From Bolinopsis microptera (lineage: Eukaryota; Ctenophora; Tentaculata; Lobata; Bolinopsidae), in the NCBI RefSeq assembly GCF_026151205.1, contig NC_087077.1:5976483-6040482 (forward strand): DNA of 64,000 nt. The letters are read 5' to 3'. This document shows, piece after piece, positions 23,901 through 35,900 of the stretch. The translations under genes and the position numbers were made by a program. Numbering within the stretch: position 1 is the first letter of the stretch; each line of letters opens with the position of its first letter. The notes beneath the pieces are model-generated. The model saw only the letters and a list, made by a program, of their open reading frames with translations. It ran no database searches and was not told the DNA's origin.

Positions 23901-26900
23901 CAACCAATGATACATTTTGCAGGCGTATAACCTAGATGGAAGCACACCAAATGATGTAGATCAAAGAGAATTCTCTGAAAAGATGGCTGAAGATCTGGCC
24001 AGCCTAAATATACTGGCTAAGGAATTGAATGTTGAGGCATCTATTACAGAAAATTCAGAATTCCCTCAAAGAATATGCGAACAATTTTCACCTATACCTG
24101 GATACATTGTTACAGAAAATAATGTCATAATGCGAAGACATTCGTCAACAAACTGCCAAAAAATGGTTGCAAATGCAGATAAGGAAGATGCAGATGGTAT
24201 CAGGAAAATGTTAAGTGCACCTCCTTCAATGACTATCATGGATGAACCAAAACAAGCACATAACGACCTGGATGCAGAGGTGGCTGCATTGACCTCAAAA
24301 AATGCTGTCGATTTCTTTGATTACATAGAGGTCGAGGAAGATCTCGTTAATGAATCGTTTTCTAAATACTTTCTTCAAGAGGATATCATAACATCTCAAG
24401 ATATACCCAATATTAACAAGGAAACAGAAGATAAGATTGATCAAATGGCCCTTCAAATGAGCAAGCCTATGGATCAATTGTTGGGATCCGATCGCGATAG
24501 TCCCATTGATAATGTTTTGTTGCAAGGTCATGGTTCAAAAAATGCATATGAATTAGAGTTCGATACTAAAAACAGTGCTCGTTACTCCCTTGGATCTCTG
24601 AACACTGTAACTTATATTGATCCAGAGAATTCTATGACTACTGAAGCTCTCCAAACTCCTGGGCATGTTGACGAAACCGAGTTTGATGTACCTAGTGACG
24701 AGGAGTCATATGATGAAGATGAGGAACTAGAAGACAATATGCCTTCTGAGCTTAAATTGAAAGAACAGATAAAATAGCATTAATGAAGATAACTCGAGTT
24801 CAGAGAAGTTTGATTATGTGTCAAGTGAAGAGGAGTTAGACACTGGCAATGTTAATTTGGAAACTGATTGTGTGTCAAGTGATGAAAACAATTTGAGCAC
24901 AGTGAACTGTGATGACGGAAATATGGCTCCAGATACTGACCATGGTGAAGTTGAGAGACATCCATCATTCAATAATAGTCTTGAAATTATGCACCATCAT
25001 TCGATTCTCGACAGGATACTTAAAGATGACTTTGCCCCTCGAAACAAATTGTCATCTCTCCCAGCTATACCCTAGAGCAACCTTGTGCTGTGGGTATAAC
25101 AAAGAAATTTCCTGTTATGATAGAAAACAAAACTGATCTATGGGTCCAGTGCAGTATATCAGTTGATGAAGTCGGAAAGATGAATGGCTTTAGTTCCCAA
25201 AACCGTCTGATAATTCCCCCCCTTGCAAAGGAGAGTTTGCCCGTATGCCTGTCTGCTAAACAAGACGGTCTGTGTCTGGGGACCGTGGAGGTGACTGTAA
25301 ATTCTGTGATAAGTGGCATGTTACATGAACAACACCATAGCTGCAAAATAACTGCCATTGCTGAGCTACCTGGCCTCAGCATGCTTCCCAAACAAATACA
25401 ATTCAACATCCAAGTAGAAAACAAAGAGGCGTCGTACGAGCTTAAAAATGCTTCAGACTATGAACTGCCTTTGAAAGTTGTGCTTCATTCTGAAGGCCTG
25501 GATGAAGTCTTCTCGCTTTCCGATCCTATGTCAAAGTACCCTACTGCTGTCTTTGCACTTATCCTACCGCCTCACCAGCTATTTGTTGGGCACATCGAGT
25601 TCTGCCCTTACGAACAATACAGCGTTTGTGAAGGTAATTAGTGGGGTTAGTGGGGATAAGTAGGATTAGTGGGGTTAGTGGGATTAGTGGGGTTAGTGGG
25701 ATTAGTGGGGTGAGTGGAATTAGTGGGATTAGTGGGGTTGGTGGAGTTGGTGGGGTTGGTGGGGTTAGTGGGGTTAGTGGGGTTAGTGGGATTAGTGGGG
25801 TTAGTGGGATTAGTGGGGATAAGTAGGATTAGTGGGGTTAGTGGAATTAGTGGGATTAGTGGGGGTTAGTGCGGTAAGTGGGGATAAGTAGGATTAGTGG
25901 GATTAGTGGGATTAGTAGGATTAGTGGGATTAGTGGGATTAGTGGGGTTAGTGGGATTAGTGGGAGTAGTGGGCTTAGTGGGCTTAGTGGGATTAGTGGG
26001 ATTAGTGGGATTAGTGGGATTAGTGGGATTAGTGGGGTTAGTGGGGTTAGTGGGATTAGGATATTGAATTATGCAGCTAAACTGAATGAAAAAGGAAAGT
26101 TATATATATATATAATGTATCATAAAGGTGATATTATGTTACGTAAAAATTAAGGGTGAAATGTGCAATTGCTATCTCGCTGGGTATCAAGTGTTGTATT
26201 ACACACAGCATATTACACAAAATGACTTACATCCCTATTTCATGAACTATACATATATATTATATCATATCATGACTCTCCTCACTTTACAGCCAGTTTG
26301 AGAGTGTACGTGGATAGTCCTAACGGCGCACTGCTAGCAGAGACTGATGTTTTGGGAACAGTTGGTCATTATAAAGTGAGGATACCCACAGACAAACACT
26401 CTCTTTCTTTCCATTCCAGCCCAGGGGACCCACTCACCACTGACATCACCTTAATTAACACAGGTATAAATATTACAATTTTAAGGTTTGAAACTTCAAA
26501 TCTTTCTTCATCATGCCGAGTATGTAACTTGTATGATGAAGACTCATCTCTTATAAACTATACCCTTCATTAACTTAATCGCTCATGGACGACTTAATAG
26601 TTATGTAATCGAAGCTGTGCAGTATGAATTCAGTTTATAAGATGTGTATGTAACGATGTAACTCTGCAGGCAACATGGCCACCACAATTACTCTCGATGT
26701 GACGCGCCCCTTTTCTGTATCTCCTCCTTTTATTGGCTCCTTGGTTCCGGGAGAGGAGGCTACCTGCCAGGTGAGCACTAGTGGGGTTAGTGGGAGAGGA
26801 GGCTACCTGCCAGGTGAGCAGTAGTGGGGTTAGTGGGAGAGGAGGCTACCTGCCAGGTGAGCACTAGTGGGGTTAGTGGGAGATGAGGCTACCTGCCAGG

Positions 26901-29900
26901 TGAGTACTAGTGGGGTTAGTGGGAGAGGAGGCTACCTGCCAGGTGAGTACTAGTGGGGTTAGTGGGAGAGGAGGCTACCTGCCAGGTGAGCACTAGTGGG
27001 GTTAGTGGGAGATGAGGCTACCTGCCAGGTGAGCACTAGTGGGGTTAGTGGGAGAGGAGGCTACCTGCCAGGTGAGCACTAGTGGGGTTAGTGGGAGAGG
27101 AGGCTACCTGCCAGGTGAGCACTAGTGGGGTTAGTGGGAGAGGAGGCTACCTGCCAGGTGAGCACTAGTGGGGTTAGTGGGAGAGGAGGCTACCTGCCAG
27201 GTGAGCACTAGTGGGGTTAGTGGGAGAGGAGGCTACCTGCCAGGTGAGCAGTAGTGGGGTTAGTGGGAGAGGAGGCTACCTGCCAGGTGAGCACTAGTGG
27301 GGTTAGTGGGAGAGGAGGCTACCTGCCAGGTGAGCACTAGTGGGGTTAGTGGGAGAGGAGGCTACCTGCCAGGTGAGCACTAGTGGGGTTAGTGGGAGAG
27401 GAGGCTACCTGCCAGGTGAGCACTAGTGGGGTTAGTGGGAGAGGAGGCTACCTGCCAGGTGAGCACTAGTGGGGTTAGTGGGAGAGGAGGCTACCTGCCA
27501 GGTGAGCACTAGTGAGGTTAGTGGGAGAGGAGGCTACCTGCCAGGTGAGCACTAGTGGGGTTAGTGGGAGAGGAGGCTACCTGCCAGGTGAGCACTAGTG
27601 GGGTTAGTGGGAGAGGAGGCTACCTGCCAGGTGAGCACTAGTGGGGTTAGTGGAAGAGGAGGCTACCTGACAGGTGAGCACTAGTGGGGTTAGTGGGAGA
27701 GGAGGCTACCTGCCAGGTGAGCACTAGTGGGGTTAGTGGGAGAGGAGGCTACCTGCCAGGTGAGCACTAGTGGGGTTAGTGGGAGATGAGGCTACCTGCC
27801 AGGTGAGCTGTAGTGGGGTTAGTGGGAGAGGAGGCTACCTGCCAGGTGAGCACTAGTGGGGTTAGTGGGAGAGGAGGCTACCTGCCAGGTGAGCACTAGT
27901 GGGGTTAGTGGGAGAGGAGGCTACCTGCCAGGTGAGCACTAGTGGGGTTAGTGGGAGAGGAGGCTACCTGCCAGGTGAGCACTAGTGGGGTTAGTGGGAG
28001 AGGAGGCTACCTGCCAGGTGAGCACTAGTGGGGTTAGTGGGAGAGGAGGCTACCTGCCAGGTGAGCACTAGTGGGGTTAGTGGGAGAGGAGGCTACCTGC
28101 CAGGTGAGCACTAGTGGGGTTAGTGGGAGAGGAGGCTACCTGCCAGGTGAGCAGTAGTGGGGTTAGTGGGAGAGGAGGCTACCTGCCAGGTGAGCACTAG
28201 TGAGGTTAGTGGGAGAGTAGGCTACCTGCCAGGTGAGCACTAGTGAGGTTAGTGGGAGAGGAGGCTACCTGCCAGGTGAGCACTAGTGAGGTTAGTGGGA
28301 GAGGAGGCTACCTGCCAGGTGAGCTGTAGTGGGGTTAGTGGGAGAGGAGGCTACCTGCCAGGTGAGCTGTAGTGGGGTTAGTGGGAGAGGAGGCTACCTG
28401 CCAGGTGAGCTGTAGTGGGGTTAGTGGGAGAGGAGGCTACCCGCCAGGTGAGCTGTAGTGGGGTTAATGGGAGAGGAGGCTACCTGCCGGGTGAGCACTA
28501 GTGGGGTTAGTGGGAGAGGAGGCTACCTGCCAGGTGAGCAGTAGTGGGGTTAGTGGGAGAGGAGGCTACCTGCCAGGTGAGCACTAGTGGGGTTAGTGGG
28601 AGAGGAGGCTACCTGCCAGGTGAGCAGTAGTGGGGTTAGTGGGAGAGGAGGCTACCTGCCAGGTGAGCAGTAGTGGGGTTAGTGGGAGAGGAGGCTACGC
28701 CAGGTGAGCACTAGTGGGGTTAGTGGGAGAGGAGGCTACCTGCCAGGTGAGCATTCCGGGAGAGGAGGCTACCTGCCAGGTGAGCACTCTCCACAACACA
28801 ATAAACTCTCGTCACTTATTCTCAGTTTGAGATGTTGGAATAACTACAACATGGGATAACATGGTCACATTTACTACTTTCTTTTTATATTTCTCCTTTT
28901 TCTTTTTTGAGAGAGGCTGGATGGCTCCCCACTGTAACACATCTAAATTGTCAGGTGTCCTATTTCCCAGTGGTAACGGAGCACGTGACTGGGCTGCTCA
29001 CCCTCAGTCTGGAGGCAGATTCTGTTGTTTACCAGGTATCAAGCCTTAAAAAATAATATTTTATTTCTTAGTAATGGACAAATTTTCAACAAAGTGCTTA
29101 AATTTGTGTTTCACTGTGAGCACTAGTTAGTGGGAGGCTACCTGTCAGGTTCCTAAATCCACAGACTGTCTGCATAACTCGGCCAATTTCAGCCTCTTAT
29201 GTTTTGTCGATAACTCGGATAATAAGCTTTTTTTGGAGATCAACTATAATAAATTTTATACAATTTTGGCCACTGAAAATGTTGTGCAAACCAATAAATA
29301 GCTGAAGGCACTTTGCGTCTTGGAAACTTATTAGGACTGTAACTATAAAATGAATATGTGATAAGTGCGCTATAGGAACCGACCTAATATTCGACTGAGT
29401 CCGCTTCCAGCCCGATATATTATGGACACGTTCATTGAAATTTGAGGATATTGGTAAATTTAAAAAATAGCGTTTTCAACGATAGTGGCTTAATTTTAGC
29501 ATCTAATAATCTAGCAAGTTCAGAAGTTTTTATAGTGTGACAATGTTAGCATCTCACTGCTGGCCGAATTTAAGCGATATCTTATCATCTGATAAAGATA
29601 TCATTATGTGACAAAGTTTACCTAGAGGATGAGACGATTATCCTAACCATGGAGGGTTTTTATAGTTTTATAGTGCGACAAATTTTACCTCATCGTGTCA
29701 TTTAATAGGGCTACTAACAATGAACGTGTGCATATATAATTATACAGTACTTCTCGATTCCTGATTGTTGATTTAGCTATTTAGGAACGTTTATTCAAAA
29801 TGTTTTGCACTACACAACTACAAGGTACCGATCGAAGGACGGAGCACAAAGAACAAATCAAACGTTGCAAATACCACGTGTCCCTATTCGCTGCTGACCA

Positions 29901-32900
29901 GTAAAAGTATTGTTAACTTTGGGGGATCTGAGATTGGTTAGTCAAATTAACAGTCTCTACTCTCTTTTACAGAATAGATTCCGCGATCAGTTCAACTTGT
30001 ACAAATAATGAATTCTAGTTTTCATAACACGCTTCGACGATACAACATACCCCAAAAAGATGAATACAGTAACCCCGATTTACCACGGAGTTTGGGGAAA
30101 GGAAACATCAGCGGTAAATCGGATTTCGCGGTAAATCGGGGTTTTGTTTGTTTACATTATGCATGTTAAGCCCTATTTGGGGGAAATGAGATGGCTGCGG
30201 TATATCGAGGTTGCAGTAAATCGGGGCGCGGTAAACACTTATACTATGCACCTTATAAATCTAATTATATAACTACCAGCCTATCATACTAAATTCATAA
30301 GAGACCCACTATGTTGCACACTTACAGTCATGTTATGGAAACATAGAGGTAGCCTAGTTCATAATTATTAAATTAGAATTATTAAACTAATTAAAATTGA
30401 CCAGGCAGACAGAAGGAAGACACTATAGTGCTACAGAACGATTCACCCACTGAGTTAATGTGTCTGGTGCTGAGAGTGATCAGTCCTAGCCGCTCATTCT
30501 ACATCCTCAACGACAACTCCATAACGTTTACACATTTCTCGTTTATTTTTATAATAGTGGATTAGTTGGTATGTTTGTAATATATATTTAAACGTAACTT
30601 TTGAATATTTAACATCACGTACTATCTGATTTGCAGGTTAAGCTGTGATATGGTGTTACCAGCAGGGACCTCTCAGACGCTCAAGTTGGGTTACACACCA
30701 CTACACAGCCAACAGCATGTGGGCGAGTTGCTCGTTAAAACCAAGAAGAATAACCTTTCCTTTAATATTTCTCTATCTGGGCACGGTGGTCTTAGTAAGG
30801 TACAGTCCCTAATTGTTATGATTTTACGTTATGATGCAACCTCAGGTGGTAATCCTAAACTAAATAAACATGATATAACTCTAACTCCTGCAGATAACTA
30901 TGATGCAACCTCAGGTGGTAATCCTAAACTAACTAAACATGATATAACTGTAACTCCTGCAGATAACTATGATGTAACCTCAGGTGGTAATCCTAAACTA
31001 ACTAAACATGATATAACTCTAACTCCTGCAGATAACTATGATGTAACCTCAGGTGTCAATCCTAAACTAACTAAACATGATATAACTCTAACTCCTGCAG
31101 ATAACTATGATGTAACCTCAGGTGGTAATCCTAAACTAACTAAACATGATATAACTCTAACTCCTGCAGATAACTATGATGTAACCTCAGGTGGTAATCC
31201 TAAACTAACTAAACATGATATAACTCTAACTCCTGTAGATAACTATGATGTAACCTCAGGTGGTAATCCTAAACTAACTAAACATGATATAACTCTAACT
31301 CCTGCAGATAACTATGATGTAACCTCAGGTGGTAATCCTAAACTAACTAAACATGATATAACTCTAACTCCTGCAGATAACTATGATGTAACCTCAGGTG
31401 TCAATCCTAAACTAACTAAACATGATATAACTCTAACTCCTGCAGATAACTATGATTTAACCTCAGGTGGTAATCCTAAACGCACAACAGAGCTCCTCCC
31501 GTCTCTGGGTAGACATGGGAGACATCTGCCCAAACACTCGCAACACCGCGCGTATCACCCTTAACAACACCGGCTCCAGGGCAGCCTTCGTATCAGGAGT
31601 TCTAGAAGACGAGGAGGGGTACCCCTTACCCTCCACTCTGGCCTGGATCAACCCCACCACTTTTGTGATCCCAGATAACACTACACGTGAATTGTACGTG
31701 ATCTACGAGGCAGGGGCTGATAAAGAGGCGGGAGTGAGCAGGATAGCTCTCCTCAAGTTGTACTGTGGTGACGAGATCTCCAGGAGGAGGTTCTGCAACG
31801 TTCTCAACATTCTTGACAGGTATTTTACTTTTACAAAATTAAGTTACCTAAGGTTTATCGGGAGGGGGGGTGGACTGATTTGTTAACAAGGGTCGAATGT
31901 GTCCATCATAAATCATAATAATGCTCTATGCTTCAGGCCGGTGGAAGATCAGGACCTCCCGTTTGACCCTGCTGTGGAGTACCTGACACCAGGTGAAATG
32001 AAGAGAGAGGGTGAGCTGAAAGTACCTCATCTCATGCAGGCCGATATGGCCTTGGAGAGAAAGCTCTTCGGAAGTGGACTATATCAACTCTTTATCAGGT
32101 TAGCTAATTTGGTTACGCCTGGGGGCAAAATGGAAGAATTTACCTGCTTACAAGTATATCCATCTGTTCCTACATCCCTCCTGTTCCTACATCCCTCCTG
32201 TTCCTACATCCCTCCTGTTCCTACATCCCTCCTGTTCCTACATCTTTCCTGTACCTACATCCCTCCCGTTCCTACATCCCTCCTGTTCCTACATATCTCC
32301 TGTTCCTACATCCCTCCTGTTCCTACATCCCTCCTGTTCCTACATTCCTCCTGTTGCTACATCCCGCCTATTCCTACATCACTCCTGTTCCTACATCCCT
32401 CCCGTTCCTACATCCCTCCTGTTTTTACATCCCTCATGTTCCTACATCCTCCTGTTCCTACATCTTTCCTGTACCTACATCCCTCCCGTTCCTACATCCC
32501 TCCTGTTCCTACATATCTCCTGTTCCTACATCCCGCCCTCCTGTTCCTACATCCCTCCTGTTCCTACATCCCTCCTGTTGCTACATCCCTCCTATTCCTA
32601 CATCACTCCTGTTCCTACATCCCTCCCGTTCCTACATCCCTCCTGTTTTTACATCCCTCATGTTCCTACATCCCTCCTGTACCTACATCCTTCCCGTTCC
32701 TACATCCCTCCTGTTCCTACATCCCTTCCGTTCCTACATCCCTCCTGTTCCTACATCCCTCCTGTTCCTACATCCCCCTGTTCCTATATCCCTTCTGTTC
32801 CTACATCCCTCCTGTTCCTACATCGCTCCTGTTCCTACATCCCTCCTGCTCCTACATCCCTCCTGTTCCTACATCCCTCCTGTTCCTACATCTATCCTGT

Positions 32901-35900
32901 TCCTACATCCCTCCTGTTCCTACATCCCTCATGTTCCTTCATCCCTCCTGTTCCTACATCCCTCCTGTTCCTACATCCAGGGGTGTAGGAAGCGGGGGGC
33001 AGGGGGGGGGGGGGGCATCGCCCCCCCCCCCCCCATGAAATCTGGCCAAGGGGCCAAAAAGGGCCAACTTTTTAATTTAGGTTTCTACAAAGTCAAAAAT
33101 TTTCAAAGTTTTCTTGGAAACTACTTTTGTTCATGTTTCATGCTTCCCTGATCATTATGAGCCAAAAATATTTTTTTCGGTTTTCGAAGTTCAATATACG
33201 ATTTTGGACTCGAGGGTTCCCCTTTGTAATGCGATCTCGGAAGGCAGGCCTCCCCTTCGCAATCCGAGCTCGGAAGCGGGAGCTCTGCTTTCAGAGGTAC
33301 GTATCGAGAATGACTCGGACCGAAATTTTTAAGTCAAAATTTTTCTGGAAATTACTTTTTTTCATGTTTCATGCTACCCTGATCATTCTGCGCCGAAAAT
33401 ATTTTTTTCGGTTTTCGAAGTCCGCACCTACCCTTCGATATACTATTTTGGACTCGAGGGTGCCCCTTTGTAATGCGATCTCGGAAGGCAATGCAGGCCT
33501 ACCCTTCGCAATGCGAGCTCGGAAGCGGAAGCTCTGCTTTCAGAGGTACGTATCGAGAGACGAGAATGACTCTGACCGAAAATTTTCTAAGTCAAAATTT
33601 TTCAAAGTTTTCCTGGAAATTACTTTTGTTCATGTTTCATGCTACCCTGATCATTCTGAGCCGAAAATATTTTTTCGGTTTTTTGAAGTCCGTTCCTACA
33701 ATCGGAAGGTTGTGGATGTGATACTGAATGGTTTCATGTACTATTACTAATTAGTTAGTTAGTAGTTAGATAGTAGGAGACGGAAGCTTTCTAAGCTTTC
33801 CGTAGTGCCCCCAACCTGCTATTACTAATTATAGAAAACGTGATATTTGGCCCACAGATTTGAAGGAAAATACGCGAATTTGGTCCTCAGATTTAAAGGA
33901 AAATGCGCAATTTGACGCGGAGAACTGAAAAATCGCGATTTGTTGTGAGGCCAGGATTTAAAAATCGCGATTTGTCGCGGCCCGGCAAAGGTGAAAAATT
34001 GCGATACCGCACATGCTGCAATTTCATTTTGTCCTTACCCTCGAAATTCAGGCTTTGGCGCTTCGCGCCAAAGCCTGAATTTCGAGGGTAAGGACAAAAT
34101 GAAATATTTAGAATTTGGCCCCCTCCATGAAGAAAATCATTCCTACACCCCTGCCTACATCCCTCCTGTTCCTACATCCCTCCCACTCCCGTTCCTACAT
34201 CCCTCCTGTTCCTACATCTCTTTGTTCCTACATTTCTCTGTTCCTTTAGCTGTGGACACCTTGTACGTTTTTAAAAAATGATAAAAGTTTGTTATTTATA
34301 ACTTAGAATAATGATAATTTAAATTTGTTCAGAAAAAAAAGGTAAATTGAATTTTATACATCCTAACACGTGATGAACCTTATATATAATATATTATAGT
34401 GTGATGGGAAGAAAGGGCGGTCCACCAGCTCGCAGATCGCTGGTTACCTTGACCAGACAAGAAGTTTCGGCCAGATCAGGCAGCTCTGATAGTACTATCT
34501 CAGCTGGTAACCTATCACAGGGTGCTACACCCCGGATTAGCCTGACTAATCCTAAAGCCAAGGTTAGGGACCTTTATTAGTTAATACTCTTCTAGACAAT
34601 TAGTTAATACTCCGCTAGAGTACTAGGAAGGTTAGGGATCTTACTACTTTACTAGAGAACGGAATAAGGTTAGAGACCTTAGGAGAGGGAGAGACCTTAG
34701 GAGAGGGATAGACCTTAGGAGAGGGAGAGGGAGAGGGAGAGGGAGAGGGAGAGGGAGAGGGAGAGGGAGAGGGAGAGGGAGAGGGAGAGGGAGAGGGAGA
34801 GGGAGAGGGAGAGGGAGAGGGAGAGGGAGAGGGAGAGGGAGAGGGAGAGGGAGAGGGAGAGGGAGAGGGAGAGGGAGAGGGAGAGGGAGAGGGAGAGGGA
34901 GAGGGAGAGGGAGAGGGAGAGGGAGAGGGAGAGGGAGAGGGAGAGGGAGAGGGAGAGGGAGAGGGAGAGGGAGAGGGAGAGGGAGAGGGAGAGGGAGAGG
35001 GAGAGGGAGAGGGAGAGGGAGAGGGAGAGGGAGAGGGAGAGGGAGAGGGAGAGGGAGAGGGAGAGGGAGAGGGAGAGGGAGAGGGAGAGGGAGAGGGAGA
35101 GGGAGAGGGAGAGGGAGAGGGAGAGGGAGAGGGAGAGGGAGAGGGAGAGGGAGAGGGAGAGGGAGAGGGAGAGGGAGAGGGAGAGGGAGAGGGAGAGGGA
35201 GAGGGAGAGGGAGAGGGAGAGGGAGAGGGAGAGGGAGAGGGAGAGGGAGAGAAAGAGGGAGTCAATTCGTTCCTCGGAGGAGGTTTCAGGTTGAAGTGCC
35301 CTGTTCTTTGAGTTGCTCAGTGCTCTCAAGACAGTGCAATTAGTTTATAATTTCACTGTTTTTCGAGCAGCTAACAACACAGTCCGTGCGATTATAAACT
35401 AATCGCACTGATTATAACACCAGAAGCGTGGAGTTATATAATACGAATATAAATGCATGTATAATATGATTTCACCAGTTATTGCACTCGGCTGCGCCTC
35501 GTGAAATAACTGCAATAATCGAACTCGTGCAATTAATAGTGTAATTGCATTATACGCAGTTAAATTAGCGTATATACTACTATAGTTATAGTACTATACT
35601 ATAGATATTATATAATATACACTAGTGTATAGTCTATTTATCTATGATCACCGTCCACTGGTATTTTCAGTCCTCCAAAGAAGAAAACAAAGAAACATGT
35701 TGGAGTTTTAGCGTTGATGAATTGAATTTCAGTAAACCAACCGTCTTCCACGTGGTTAACGAGAGTACCAAGTAAGATAGATATTAGATATATTAACCAC
35801 TCATTTTACACCCCCTCTTCATGTTTCTAGCAGTGGTCAACGCTGTATATTAAATACAGCTCTTTGATGTTAAGGATCATGTTTGGTCCAAGTTGGTTGT

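Larger units (their letters stand above)
32978..34153. mobile_element. hAT-like miniature element in the 17-bp array
   Basis: Ends CAGGGGTGTAGGAA (32978) and TTCCTACACCCCTG (ending 34153), directly flanked by CCTACATC on both sides. The 8-bp duplication fits hAT, but because the host array repeats every 17 bp the match is partly expected. It has a G-run followed by a C-run near 33000-33033, two to three copies of the 230- to 270-bp tandem unit also found at 22262-23065, and a perfect hairpin at 34021-34105. No transposase. Confidence 0.82.
32150..34235. repeat. 17-bp CCTGTTCCTACATCCCT array, interrupted by a hAT-like element
   Basis: The pyrimidine-rich 17-bp unit covers about 32160-32977, resumes at 34154 and ends near 34235. 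Open frames such as the [15 protein letters not shown] repeats are artefacts of the period. Confidence 0.95.

Noticed and set aside
25641-26153. GISGVSG collagen-like or silk-like repeats
   Set aside because: These lie in a 9-bp intronic array that begins at a splice donor.
30650-31564. 304-residue frame with ten 23-residue repeats as a coding repeat domain
   Set aside because: The array frame disagrees with the conserved frame of the next CEP192 exon, and good GT and AG sites flank the array.
31899-33038. 379-residue and overlapping plus-strand frames of [15 protein letters not shown] repeats
   Set aside because: The conserved CEP192 exon ends at 32098. The rest is a 17-bp pyrimidine array open in several frames.
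34615-35329. 216- and 204-residue SPSPSP and LSLSLS frames on the minus strand
   Set aside because: Artefacts of a (GGGAGA)n hexanucleotide run.
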